Counted from the stretch's first letter, positions 6,312 to 13,313 are shown. The stretch: 13,313 bases of DNA from Clostridiales bacterium (GCA_009778945.1 WRFF01000033.1:1-13313), one strand, 5' to 3'. Notes: generated from the sequence alone by a model not told the origin. Numbers and translations: made by a program.

Positions 6312-6602
6312 ATGACAGTTGCGGTAGTGTGCAAAGAGAAAATCAAGGAAGGGCAGAAGGAGGCGTTCCTCGCGCATATGCAGGAGATGATCCGGCTGAC
6401 GCATGAGGAGGACGGGTGCATTGCGTACAATCTGTACGAGCCGAAGAACGACCCGGACGCCGATCTCGTTATGATCGAGATGTGGGAGAACCAGGAAGCG
6501 CTCGACCGGCATATGGCGAGCGAGCATTTTCAGCGCCTGGTCCCGTCCGGCGACGTCTACAAAACCGAGCCGACCGTGATCCGTATTTACGAACGATTAT
6601 AG
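6312..6602 (+). CDS. ABM-domain protein (putative quinol monooxygenase, YgiN-like)
   Basis: This 96-residue protein is a single antibiotic biosynthesis monooxygenase (ABM) domain, a dimeric ferredoxin-like fold shared by YgiN quinol monooxygenase, heme-degrading enzymes and many proteins of unknown role. Seen: the opening strand VAVVCKEKIKEGQ, the EEDGCIAYNLYE turn and strand, the VMIEMWENQEALDRHMASEHF core motif typical of the family, and a closing strand VIRIYERL. The start is firm: AGGAGG at 6299-6304, 7 bases before ATG. It lies 51 bases after the racemase gene and may share its transcript. The substrate cannot be told; no link to the wall genes is obvious. Confidence 0.85.
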   Translation: MTVAVVCKEKIKEGQKEAFLAHMQEMIRLTHEEDGCIAYNLYEPKNDPDADLVMIEMWENQEALDRHMASEHFQRLVPSGDVYKTEPTVIRIYERL

Positions 6603-6623
6603 ACTTTTTAGACGAGTCTTTTT
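6601..6623 (+). terminator. Weak terminator hairpin after the ABM gene
   Basis: AGACT at 6601-6605 pairs with AGTCT at 6615-6619 and runs into TTTTT (6619-6623). The 5-bp stem is short but the U-run and position at the stop codon fit. From here to about 6776 I see no gene; a GGCAAT/ATTGCC inverted repeat (6639-6644, 6664-6669) is the only other structure. Confidence 0.45.
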
Positions 6624-6776
6624 GATTGCAAGTTATAAGGCAATTTGCTTTAAAGTTAAGGAGATTGCCGTAAACCGCTTTTGATGCCCTTCATACGCTT
6701 ATGCAAGGAATATTCCCGAGCGCCCCTCTTTTTATTTCTCTGCGGAAATCCACTCAAGAAAATGCTGAAAACCGTT

Positions 6777-6814
6777 AAAAAATGCCCGAAAACCATCTCC
6801 TTGAAAAGGTTTTC
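6777..6814 (-). terminator. Candidate terminator of the tRNA-Leu transcript
   Basis: Read on the minus strand, GAAAACC (6814-6808) pairs with GGTTTTC (6794-6788), and a run of six T follows after five bases (6782-6777). It lies 11 bases beyond the CCA end of the last tRNA. The stem is AT-rich and the U-run slightly displaced, so confidence is moderate. Confidence 0.4.
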
Positions 6815-6824
6815 AGACACTCTG

Positions 6825-6909
6825 TGGTGCGGTCGGTGGGACTTGAACCCACACGCCTTTCGGCACACGGCCCTCAACCGTGCGCGTCTGCCAATTCCGC
6901 CACGACCGC
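6825..6909 (-). tRNA. tRNA-Leu (anticodon GAG)
   Basis: Read on the minus strand this is a complete class II tRNA with encoded CCA (complement of 6825-6827). The acceptor stem GCGGTCG pairs with CGACCGC. The anticodon stem CACGG/CCGTG carries the loop TTGAGGG, giving anticodon GAG for CUC and CUU codons. A long variable arm (GCC/GGC stem) and the T loop TTCAAGT are present. It lies 28 bases downstream of the other tRNA-Leu and probably shares its transcript. Confidence 0.95.
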
Positions 6910-6937
6910 ATTATTTAATTTGCGCATCCGCTTGTAC

Positions 6938-7024
6938 TGGTACCGGCGATCGGGGTCGAACCGATATGATGTTGCCACCACCGGATTTTGAGTCCGGCGC
7001 GTCTGCCAATTCCGCCACGCCGGC
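6938..7024 (-). tRNA. tRNA-Leu (anticodon CAA)
   Basis: This is a complete class II tRNA on the minus strand with encoded CCA (complement of 6938-6940). The acceptor stem GCCGGCG/CGCCGGT closes with a G-U pair at position 1-72. The anticodon stem CCGGA/TCCGG holds the loop CTCAAAA, anticodon CAA for UUG. A long variable arm and the T loop TTCGACC are visible. It is the promoter-proximal member of the pair. Confidence 0.95.
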
Positions 7025-7074
7025 TTTTACGATTCCTCACAAGATTGCGCGGAACCGTGCTTTCGCGCTTCCAT

Positions 7075-7104
7075 AGAATAGCACAGGGCGCCGCCGCATT
7101 GCAA
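7075..7104 (-). promoter_or_regulatory. Candidate promoter of the tRNA-Leu pair
   Basis: On the minus strand TTGCAA (7104-7099) and TATTCT (7080-7075) are 18 bases apart, putting the start about 45 bases before the first tRNA. The -35 box is one arm of the inverted repeat at 7097-7120. Confidence 0.4.
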
Positions 7105-7120
7105 GTGAAAATTTGCAATG
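7097..7120. repeat. Inverted repeat between divergent promoters
   Basis: CATTGCAA (7097-7104) and TTGCAATG (7113-7120) are perfect inverted 8-mers with an 8-base spacer. The repeat lies 22 bases upstream of the -35 box of the EET operon and overlaps the candidate tRNA -35 box. This would suit an operator, but no regulator gene lies nearby. Confidence 0.45.
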
Positions 7121-7142
7121 TATCCGCGCAACTGACCCGCAA

Positions 7143-7171
7143 TTGACTCTTTGCTAACAATCTTGTATAAT
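7143..7171 (+). promoter_or_regulatory. Sigma-A-type promoter of the EET operon
   Basis: TTGACT (7143-7148) and a perfect TATAAT (7166-7171) are separated by 17 bases, the optimal spacing. Transcription should begin near 7178, leaving a leader of about 90 bases before the ndh2 start. No other promoter of this quality was seen in the operon. Confidence 0.8.
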
Positions 7172-7267
7172 CCATACTAAAACAGTAGGATATTCGCGCA
7201 AGTGAAGAGGTTGTTTTCGTCCGGGCTATTTGCAATAGTAAACAATATGGTAATGGAGGCATATATT

Positions 7268-9268
7268 TTGGAGAAAATCGTCATTGTCGGAGCCGGATAC
7301 GCTGGTGTGCTGACTGCAAAAAAGTTGGAGCGTAAGCTCAAAAAACGGGAGTTATCGGATACCGTCGAAATTACATTAATTGATAAAAAACCTTTTCACA
7401 CCATGCTAACCGAACTGCATGAGGTCGCGGCGGGGCGCGTGGAGGAAGACAGCGTTAAAATAAGCTTGAAGCGCATCTTTGAAAGCAGAGACGTAACCCT
7501 CGTTCAGGATAAAGTGTCCGGTGTTGATTATTCCGGAAAAAAAGTCATCTGCGGTGAGCGAACGTTTGATTTTGACTATCTGGTGATTGCCAGCGGTTCT
7601 CAACCGGCTTATTTTGGCATACCCGGCGTGAAAGAAAACGCCTTTACCCTTTGGAGTTATGAAGACGCGATAAAGCTGCGCGAGCATATCCTGGATATGT
7701 TCAGAAAAGCCGCTGTCACGGCGGACGAGGAGGAAAAGCGCAAACTGCTCACATTTTACGTCATAGGCGCGAGCCTGACAGGCGTGGAGATGGCGGGTGA
7801 GCTGGCCGAATTCGCGCCGGCCCTTTGCAGCCGTTTTGAAATCGATCCTTCCCTTGTGAAAATTGTGGCTGTCGACGTTCTTGACCGGATCTGCCCCGTC
7901 CTTCCCGACAAATTAGCCGAAAAGGCCAGGCGCAGACTGGAAAGGATGGGGGTTGAAGTAGCGCTTGAAACCAAGGTGACCGCCGTAGGGCCGGATTTCA
8001 TCGAATGCATCGAATGCGTTCATGAAGAGGAAAAAAATCACGGAAGCACCTATACGGTCGTCTGGACGGCAGGCGTGGAAGGCTCCGAGGTAGCGAAAAA
8101 TTCCGCCGGCGTTTTGGGCAACGTGGAACGCGGACGGATCGAGACCGACGAATATCTGCGCTCCAAATCCAACCCGGATGTTTTCATTGCCGGAGACAAT
8201 ATTTATTTCACGCCCGAAGACGAAAAAACGCCGGTTCCGCAGATGGTAGAAAACTGCGAACACTCCTCCGGCTGTATCGCCCACAATATTGTCGCGCTGA
8301 TTTGCGGCGGAAAAGAGGAGATGGAAACGTACAGGCCCAAATTCCACGGCATCATGGTTTGCGTCGGCGGTCGGTACGGCGTCGCGCATGTGGGGACGCA
8401 TAAACGAAAAATTTCCCTGCCGTCGTTCCTGGCGATGTTTGTCAAGCATTTTATCAATGTAATTTATTTTTGGCAGGTGCTTGGATGGAACAAGTTTTTT
8501 TCGTATATGTGCCATGAGTTTTTTACCGTCAGGAACCGCCGCAGCTTTGTCGGCGGGCATCTCTCAAACCGTGCCCCCAGCTTTTTCCTGGTGCCGCTTC
8601 GGGTATTTCTCGGCGCTTACTGGGTTTACGAGGCAATTGACAAAATCTCGCAGGGCTGGCTGGCCGGAGCGAAGATGAAGGGTTATTTGGGCAGCGCGGA
8701 TTCGCTTTACCAATCCATACTCGGAAATACGGACGCGGTTTCAAGCGCTACCAATGCCGCAACAGAAGCCTCGTCCTCGGCTGCGGACGCCGCGTCGAGC
8801 GCAACAGCGGCCGCCGCGTCGGCGTCACCGCCGGCTCCCGCGGGAACGCTTTTCCTCCATTTCGATTTTCTCGGTTTTATGCATGTAATCGTTGTTCACG
8901 CAAGCGATTACGCTATAAAGATTCAAATCGGGCTGGCGGATTATTTCACCTCCCATGTAGTTTTGGCGAGCGACTCGTCACAGATTACTTTTCAGGCCGT
9001 TATCGTAATTTCCGAATTACTGATCGGCCTTCTTCTGATCGGAGGGTTGTTCACCACTCCGGCGTCCGTCTATTCCCTCGTGTTGCAGGCTTTATTCGTG
9101 ACTTCCACAGGGCTTTACCTGGCCCAATGGTGGATGATTTTCGCGGCGATTGCCATGCTGTTTGGCGCGAGCAGGGTGTTCAGCTTCGACTATTATGTCA
9201 TGCCTGTTTTAAAGAGGCGGTGGGGAAATATAAAATTTGTGAGAAAGTGGTATTTATACAATGACTGA
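7268..9268 (+). CDS. ndh2: Type II NADH dehydrogenase (Ndh2) fused to a membrane domain
   Basis: This membrane-associated flavoprotein should oxidise NADH and reduce a quinone, the entry point of the EET chain. From a TTG start the protein has 666 residues: FAD-binding KIVIVGAGYAG (3-13), the LVIASGSQP strand (105-113), an NADH-binding VIGASLTGVEMAGELAE (165-181), VVWTAGV, IAGDN (307-311) and PQMVENCEHSS. After about residue 385 come hydrophobic segments (390-420, 437-460, 530-545, 573-596, 600-640) of a DoxX-like membrane domain, interrupted by an Ala/Ser-rich linker (about 489-525). The TTG at 7268 is chosen because GGAGG (7255-7259) lies 8 bases upstream and the FAD motif follows at once; an ATG at 7202 in the same frame would add 22 atypical residues. 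It overlaps the next gene by 8 bases. Canonical Ndh2 has about 400 residues, so the C-terminal extension is substantial, as in the EET-type Ndh2. Confidence 0.85.
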   Translation: MEKIVIVGAGYAGVLTAKKLERKLKKRELSDTVEITLIDKKPFHTMLTELHEVAAGRVEEDSVKISLKRIFESRDVTLVQDKVSGVDYSGKKVICGERTFDFDYLVIASGSQPAYFGIPGVKENAFTLWSYEDAIKLREHILDMFRKAAVTADEEEKRKLLTFYVIGASLTGVEMAGELAEFAPALCSRFEIDPSLVKIVAVDVLDRICPVLPDKLAEKARRRLERMGVEVALETKVTAVGPDFIECIECVHEEEKNHGSTYTVVWTAGVEGSEVAKNSAGVLGNVERGRIETDEYLRSKSNPDVFIAGDNIYFTPEDEKTPVPQMVENCEHSSGCIAHNIVALICGGKEEMETYRPKFHGIMVCVGGRYGVAHVGTHKRKISLPSFLAMFVKHFINVIYFWQVLGWNKFFSYMCHEFFTVRNRRSFVGGHLSNRAPSFFLVPLRVFLGAYWVYEAIDKISQGWLAGAKMKGYLGSADSLYQSILGNTDAVSSATNAATEASSSAADAASSATAAAASASPPAPAGTLFLHFDFLGFMHVIVVHASDYAIKIQIGLADYFTSHVVLASDSSQITFQAVIVISELLIGLLLIGGLFTTPASVYSLVLQALFVTSTGLYLAQWWMIFAAIAMLFGASRVFSFDYYVMPVLKRRWGNIKFVRKWYLYND

Positions 9269-10274
9269 CAGATTTTATTCGGATTTGGACCGCCTGCCCG
9301 CCGAGCTTGAATTTGAGAGCGCGTCAGGGGTTGTGAGCGAAATTATATCCAAGACGCTGAACAGCGCTCCCGCGCAGGTGAGCGAAATCATGCGGCATGC
9401 CGCGAAAACCCAGGGGAAGGGCGCGCGGACGCAGCTTCTTTTGTCCGCCGCGATGAACAGCGACGGGTTTGTACCGCGGGACGCGGCGAAGGCGGCGTCG
9501 GCGGTGGAACTTTTTCACCTCGCCACCCTTATCCACGACGATATTATCGACGAAGCCGACACCCGGCGCGGGGAGGCAAGCGTCCAAAGTAAATTCGGCA
9601 AATGGCAGGCCGTCATTTCCGGCGATTACCTTTTGGCCCTCGCGTTGTCATCGATCGCAGATTTATCCAAAATGTACGAGGATGACCGATACGCCGGGCT
9701 GGTCCCGGAATTCGCGCAGGCCGCGACGGCGATCTGCTGCGGGGAGCTTGGCGAATTAAAAAACAACGCCAATCTGGAGCTTCACGTAAGTCAGTATTTG
9801 AAAATAATTTCCGGAAAAACCGCCGCCCTTTTCAGCGTTTCGGCCTACGCGGGCGCGCTGATCGGCGGCGCGGACGCCGGGCAGATAAAACTTTGCGGCC
9901 GGTTCGGCAGGCTTTTGGGCATGGTGTTTCAAATTGTGGACGACTGCAAGGATTATGAATTCACTGAAAACCGGGCATTGAAACCGGTCAAAAGCGACCT
10001 TGAGCAGGGCGTGGTAACCCTGCCGCTCATCATGGCGTTCCTTAAAGAGCCGCAGCTCCGGGAGATGGCGGTCAATGTTTTTTTAAGCAAGGCGAATCCT
10101 GCGGCGCTGGTTTCCGAGGTGGTCAAAGCGGGCGGCACGGTTAAAGCGATGGCCTTTGCGTCAAAGTATTGCGAAAAAGCCAGGCTTGTTTTGGACAGGA
10201 TGGAACAAAACGAAAAACGGGAGCGGTTCGCGTCAATTTTGGGCAAGGCGTACCAGGCGGCTGCAGTGTTTTAA
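9261..10274 (+). CDS. dmkB: Polyprenyl diphosphate synthase (DmkB)
   Basis: This trans-isoprenyl diphosphate synthase of 337 residues should make the side chain for a demethylmenaquinone-type quinone. The first Asp-rich motif is HDDIID (92-97), followed by EADTRRG. The second is QIVDDCKDYE (224-233). The allylic-substrate loop is GKGAR (52-56), and KSDLEQGVVTLPLI (244-257) matches the lid region. Small residues before DDxxD (HLATLIHDD) fit long-chain products such as heptaprenyl. The start codon lies inside the end of ndh2, so translation is probably coupled. Directly followed by a MenA-like prenyltransferase gene, the pair matches dmkB-dmkA of the Listeria EET locus. Chain length is inferred, not shown. 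Confidence 0.88.
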   Translation: MTDRFYSDLDRLPAELEFESASGVVSEIISKTLNSAPAQVSEIMRHAAKTQGKGARTQLLLSAAMNSDGFVPRDAAKAASAVELFHLATLIHDDIIDEADTRRGEASVQSKFGKWQAVISGDYLLALALSSIADLSKMYEDDRYAGLVPEFAQAATAICCGELGELKNNANLELHVSQYLKIISGKTAALFSVSAYAGALIGGADAGQIKLCGRFGRLLGMVFQIVDDCKDYEFTENRALKPVKSDLEQGVVTLPLIMAFLKEPQLREMAVNVFLSKANPAALVSEVVKAGGTVKAMAFASKYCEKARLVLDRMEQNEKRERFASILGKAYQAAAVF

Positions 10275-10275
10275 A

Positions 10276-11202
10276 ATGAACGCGATAATGGCAAGAAGAT
10301 TTGCGGATTTTGTGGAAATAAGAACGAAGGCGGCGTCCATCCTGCCATTATTGGCCGCAGTCGCGTATGTGTTTTATAAGCAGGGTTGGTTTAATGTGCA
10401 GAATACCGTCGTGTTTACTGCGGCCGTGTTCCTGTTCGATATGGCCACCACCGCAATCAATAACTACGCGGAGGACAGGACGTCCAAGGGCCGGGCATAT
10501 TTTTCCGGCAGCGTACCGCTGATTTTGATTTTCGTAATGTTTGCGGCGGCGGCGGTACTGGGGCTTTACCTGGCGTACCTTTGCGGGATAGTGGCGCTGG
10601 CCGTAGGAATTGTGTGCTTTGCGGTGGGCGCCCTTTACTCTTTCGGGCCGCTGCCCATTTCACGCACGCCTTTCGGCGAGGTTTGTTCGGGCGGGATCAT
10701 GGGATTTTGCATCATCTTCCTGGCTGTATATATCAATTCCTCGCGGGACGCGCTGATCAACGTCAGCACGCTGTTCCCCGTATTTAATGTCAGCGTTAAC
10801 ATACCGAATCTCTTTTTTCTCGCGCTGCTGTCATTTCCGTATATCTGTTTCATCTCCAACATCATGCTGGCGAACAACCTCTGCGATATTGAAAAGGATG
10901 TGGCGGTGAAGAGGCATACGCTGCCGTATTTTCTCGGTGTGAGAAAATCGCTGGGATTGTTTAAACTGCTGTATTATGCCGCGATGGCCGCCATCGTATT
11001 GTTGGTGATTACGGACGCAGTGCCGCTGATCAGCATTTTTACGCTTCTGGCGATGATAAAAATAAGGCATAATATCGCGGCTTTCAAAGAGAAACAGTCG
11101 AAAAGCGAGACATTCCCGCTATCCGTGTACAACCTTTATCTTTTTTCGGCGCCGTTTACGCTGCTGATCCTGGCTAAGGGCTTGATCAACGTGCTCATCT
11201 AA
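10276..11202 (+). CDS. dmkA: UbiA/MenA-like prenyltransferase (DmkA)
   Basis: This integral membrane protein of 308 residues from the ATG at 10276, one base after the dmkB stop, belongs to the UbiA family. It should attach the polyprenyl chain to 1,4-dihydroxy-2-naphthoate, giving a demethylmenaquinone dedicated to EET. Several strongly hydrophobic segments alternate with the two Asp-rich loops. The first is NNYAEDRTSKG (62-72), with N63xxxD67 but no second Asp. The second is NNLCDIEKD (200-208), full NxxxDxxxD, followed by RHTLPYFLG as in MenA (rTLaxxlG). YSFGPLPISRTPFGE (121-135) also matches MenA. An upstream in-frame extension into dmkB (ATG 10156) is rejected because its codons belong to dmkB. 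Reaction inferred from family and context. Confidence 0.85.
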   Translation: MNAIMARRFADFVEIRTKAASILPLLAAVAYVFYKQGWFNVQNTVVFTAAVFLFDMATTAINNYAEDRTSKGRAYFSGSVPLILIFVMFAAAAVLGLYLAYLCGIVALAVGIVCFAVGALYSFGPLPISRTPFGEVCSGGIMGFCIIFLAVYINSSRDALINVSTLFPVFNVSVNIPNLFFLALLSFPYICFISNIMLANNLCDIEKDVAVKRHTLPYFLGVRKSLGLFKLLYYAAMAAIVLLVITDAVPLISIFTLLAMIKIRHNIAAFKEKQSKSETFPLSVYNLYLFSAPFTLLILAKGLINVLI

Positions 11203-11215
11203 AGGAGGCGCCGAA

Positions 11216-11629
11216 TTGTCCCGACAGGAAGGTACCCAAGATCCAATGAGAAAACGAAAGCTGACCAAGCGGTCCGATATTATCCTGATCGGCATTTTGC
11301 TTGCCGCAGCCGTATCCGTATATTTATTTGTAAGCAGCCAACCGGCCGGCGGTGCTGCCGCGGAAGTGATCTATGGCGGGAAAGTTGTCATGACTGTGGA
11401 TTTGACAAAGGACCGGACGTTCTCCCTGCCGGAAAAGCCAAACGTGGTGTTTCAGGTGAAAAATGACAGCATCGCGTTTACAAAATCCGACTGCCCCGAT
11501 CAAATATGCGTCCATACCGGATTTATCTCCAAACCGGGACAGATGGCCGCTTGTCTGCCAAACGACCTGATGTTAAAAATAATTTCAAAGGGCCGGCCTT
11601 CGCCGGGCCAGCCGGATATCGTGAATTAG
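11216..11629 (+). CDS. eetA: NusG domain II membrane-anchored protein (EetA)
   Basis: This 137-residue protein has a positively charged N-terminus, one membrane anchor (about residues 24-42) and an extracytoplasmic NusG domain II. The Cys motif SDCPDQICVHTGFI and the later ACLPNDLMLKI are the hallmarks of the NusG_II family. Such proteins occur with Gx-transporter-family genes, and the pair corresponds to EetA/EetB, needed for electron transfer from quinol to surface flavin carriers in Listeria. Start: TTG at 11216, with AGGAGG 7 bases upstream. An ATG at residue 11 is an alternative start but has no comparable ribosome binding site. The next gene starts 4 bases after the stop. Confidence 0.82.
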   Translation: MSRQEGTQDPMRKRKLTKRSDIILIGILLAAAVSVYLFVSSQPAGGAAAEVIYGGKVVMTVDLTKDRTFSLPEKPNVVFQVKNDSIAFTKSDCPDQICVHTGFISKPGQMAACLPNDLMLKIISKGRPSPGQPDIVN

Positions 11630-11633
11630 GCCG

Positions 11634-12155
11634 ATGAATAATATAAGTTATAAAACAAAAAAAATCGCTTTCCTCGGGATAATGCTCGCGGTGATCATGG
11701 CTTTGTCCTGGTTCGAACATACGCTGCCGCCGCTGCCGCTGCTGCCGCCGGGCGTCAAACTCGGCCTGTCCAATATCGTAACGATGTACTGTGTGTTTTT
11801 CGTGGGTTGGCGGGAAGCGCTCGCGTTGGCGTTCCTCAAGTCATGCTTCATTTTCATTATTCGCGGCCTCACCGCCGGCGCCCTGAGCCTGTGCGGAGGG
11901 ATTATTTCCGTACTGGTGATCATAATTTTATCCGCCATCTTCAAGGACAAAATTTCTTATCTGGTCATCAGCATTTTCGGGGCCATCGCGCATAATCTCG
12001 GTCAGTTGTCGGTTGTCCCGCTCTTCCTGGGGCAGACCTTCTCGGTGGTCTATTACACACCCATCCTGATTGTTTCGGGAATTATTATGGGAAGTTTGAC
12101 CGGCGCCCTGTTGAAGGCGGTCATGCCGTTATTTAAGAACGTTTTTAAACCATAG
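11634..12155 (+). CDS. eetB: Gx transporter family membrane protein (EetB)
   Basis: This 173-residue protein is almost wholly hydrophobic, with about five membrane segments (about 10-28, 45-62, 68-110, 115-135 and 140-168). LPPGVKLGLSNIVTMY (36-51) is the family signature; the family is often annotated as heptaprenyl diphosphate synthase component I or Gx transporter and is structurally like ECF substrate-binding proteins. In the EET locus it is EetB. The start ATG is 4 bases after the eetA stop, and the tight pairing suggests a complex with EetA. The old name as a prenyl synthase component is misleading because DmkB carries all catalytic motifs. The substrate or redox role is not settled by sequence. 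Confidence 0.82.
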   Translation: MNNISYKTKKIAFLGIMLAVIMALSWFEHTLPPLPLLPPGVKLGLSNIVTMYCVFFVGWREALALAFLKSCFIFIIRGLTAGALSLCGGIISVLVIIILSAIFKDKISYLVISIFGAIAHNLGQLSVVPLFLGQTFSVVYYTPILIVSGIIMGSLTGALLKAVMPLFKNVFKP

Positions 12156-12184
12156 CAGTACTAAAAAAAGGAGGTTATGTTATT

Positions 12185-13267
12185 ATGAAAAAACTTATAT
12201 CAATGGCCGCTGTGCTGACAGCCGGAGCGATGGTGTTGGCGGGATGCGGGACATCCGCGCCCTCGCCGTCTCCGGATGCAAACGCCGCCGCCGGCAGCGC
12301 TGCCGATACCGAAAGCGCGGCCAAAACCGGTCTTGGCGTGGTTACGTCCATAGCCAGATCGGCCAACGCCAAAGCCGGAACGGACGGCGCCGCGCACGCG
12401 GATTCCACCATTGCGGCCGTCACCGTCGACAGTACCGGGAAGATCGTCAAATGCGTCCTCGACACCGCTGAACCGACGGTCAGTTTTAACGCTTCCGGCG
12501 CGATTACGTCGGACAAGACAACCGAACAGCTTTCAAACCGGGAAATTCCCGACGCCGGCATTAAAAATGTTTCTTCCATCGGCAAGGGCTGGACCGAACA
12601 GGCGGATGCTTTTGCGGCATGGGCGGTGGGCAAGAGCGCGGCCGACGTGCAAAATCTCAAAGTCAAGCAGACCGACTCGGAGTCCGGCGTACCAGATAGC
12701 CCCGACCTCACCTCTTCGGTGACAATATCGGTCAGCTCATTTCAGGACGCGATCTCCAAAGCCGTAACGAACGCGGCCCAGCCGGATCCCAGCTTCCCCG
12801 CTGGTTCAAAATCCGGGCTTGGCGTATTTTCGGATATTTCAAGATCGACAGACGCGGCAAACGGTAAAGACGGCGCCGGCGCGATAAGCAACTATATCGC
12901 GTGGGTCACAGTGGACGGCTCAGGCAAAATTTTGGCCTGCAAACTGGACGCGGCGGAAGCCACTGTCAATTTCAGCGCCTCCGGAGCGGTCACCTCCGAT
13001 AAAACCCGACAGTTGGCTTCCCAGCAGGGGGCCACAACCGACGGTATGAAAGCAGCGTCGTCCATCGGAAAAGGCTGGAAGGACCAGGCGGACGCCTTCG
13101 CCGTGTGGGCGGTTGGCAAAACCTCCGCCGACGTGACAAACCTCAAAGTCAAGCAGGTCGGAACCGAGTCCGGCGTGCCCGACAGCCCCGACCTCACTTC
13201 CTCTGTGACGATGTCGGTCAGCCCGTTTATGAACGCAATCGCAAAGGCAATCGCGAACGCGAAATAA
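12185..13267 (+). CDS. pplA: PplA-like lipoprotein with two FMN-binding-like domains
   Basis: This 360-residue surface lipoprotein should carry covalently bound FMN and pass electrons to external acceptors. A signal peptide with lipobox LAGC (C21) is followed by an Ala/Ser/Pro-rich linker (22-45) and two similar domains (about 45-190 and 207-352). Each contains GLGV, a strand VTVD(S/G)(T/G)GKI, a conserved Cys (C90, C252), SASGA or NASGA, SSIGKGW, QADAFA.WAVGK, LKVKQ and ends in SGVPDSPDLTSSVT. The last motif, D174xTSSVT180 and D336xTSSVT342, aligns with the flavinylation motif DgxtsAT, making T180 and T342 the likely FMN attachment sites. Start: ATG 12185, with AGGAGG 10 bases upstream. It is the last gene of the EET operon. 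The FMN transferase is not in the window. Confidence 0.85.
   Translation: MKKLISMAAVLTAGAMVLAGCGTSAPSPSPDANAAAGSAADTESAAKTGLGVVTSIARSANAKAGTDGAAHADSTIAAVTVDSTGKIVKCVLDTAEPTVSFNASGAITSDKTTEQLSNREIPDAGIKNVSSIGKGWTEQADAFAAWAVGKSAADVQNLKVKQTDSESGVPDSPDLTSSVTISVSSFQDAISKAVTNAAQPDPSFPAGSKSGLGVFSDISRSTDAANGKDGAGAISNYIAWVTVDGSGKILACKLDAAEATVNFSASGAVTSDKTRQLASQQGATTDGMKAASSIGKGWKDQADAFAVWAVGKTSADVTNLKVKQVGTESGVPDSPDLTSSVTMSVSPFMNAIAKAIANAK
12317..13240 (+). repeat. Internal duplication in the pplA-like gene
   Basis: The two domain-coding halves (about 12317-12754 and 12803-13240) are offset by 486 bases, with the strongest identity over the last 90 bases of each. The residue pairs T180/T342 and C90/C252 are both 162 residues apart, showing an old but still well-aligned domain duplication. 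Confidence 0.8.
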
Positions 13268-13274
13268 TCGGTAA

Positions 13275-13312
13275 ATGGCGGCGCAAGAGGGCAAATCCCT
13301 TTGCGCCGCCAT
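13275..13312 (+). terminator. Strong hairpin ending the EET operon
   Basis: GGCGGCGCAA (13277-13286) pairs perfectly with TTGCGCCGCC (13301-13310). The stem continues inward (AGGG with CCCT, one bulged G) around a 5-base loop and outward by two A-T pairs. It begins 8 bases after the pplA stop. Any U-run lies beyond the window edge, so terminator type is likely but not fully shown. Confidence 0.7.
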
Positions 13313-13313
13313 A

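Noticed and set aside
6681..7076. Open frame running through the tRNA pair
   Set aside because: It crosses two complete tRNA-Leu genes; stop-free sequence here is a chance product of tRNA composition.
11634..12155. EetB as a catalytic heptaprenyl diphosphate synthase subunit
   Set aside because: It has no Asp-rich motif and is a membrane protein; DmkB supplies both DDxxD motifs, and the context is the EET locus.

Overview
The window looks like a chromosomal segment of a Gram-positive, moderately GC-rich anaerobe of the Bacillota (Clostridia-like). This rests on strong Shine-Dalgarno sites with TTG and GTG starts, Mur ligases of MurE and MurT type, an ornithine-racemase-type PLP enzyme, and a flavin-based extracellular electron transfer (EET) operon of the kind described in Listeria. 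No mobile-element gene, CRISPR array or rRNA is visible.

Left part (1-6602). A hotdog acyl-CoA thioesterase gene converges on a minus-strand MurE-type ligase gene. The ligase lacks the meso-diaminopimelate motif DNPR (it reads NSPN) and carries two in-frame low-complexity insertions, one of them encoded by an almost perfect 31-bp inverted repeat. Diverging from it is a plus-strand group: a MurT-like ligase, a GatD-like partner overlapping it by ATGA, a possible short ORF, an alanine/ornithine-racemase-family enzyme, and a small monooxygenase-fold protein with its own strong ribosome binding site. In the MurT/GatD pair every residue of the expected glutamine-hydrolysis machinery is replaced (GatD Cys to Gly and His to Leu, MurT Asp to Asn), yet both frames are intact and the MurT ATP and zinc sites remain. 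This suggests a repurposed ligase complex rather than a D-Glu amidase. Together with a MurE that is not Dap-type and an amino acid racemase, the most interesting reading is a peptidoglycan-modifying module. One possibility is attachment of a D-diamino acid such as D-ornithine to the alpha-carboxylate of D-Glu, as in group B cross-linked peptidoglycan. This is inference.

Middle (6603-7267). Two minus-strand tRNA-Leu genes (anticodons CAA and GAG, both with encoded CCA) lie between a candidate promoter and a weak candidate terminator. They are followed by an inverted repeat and a very good sigma-A-type promoter facing right.

Right part (7268-13267). A compact operon encodes an Ndh2-type NADH dehydrogenase with a fused C-terminal membrane domain, a polyprenyl diphosphate synthase (dmkB), a UbiA/MenA-like prenyltransferase (dmkA), a NusG-domain-II membrane-anchored protein (eetA), a small Gx-transporter-family membrane protein (eetB) and a lipoprotein with two duplicated FMN-binding-like domains (pplA). 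It ends in a strong hairpin at the right edge. This gene set matches the EET locus: NADH electrons pass to a demethylmenaquinone-type quinone made by the Dmk enzymes, then through EetA/EetB to flavinylated PplA outside the membrane. The FMN transferase (FmnB/ApbE) and the flavin transporter (FmnA/RibU) are not in the window.
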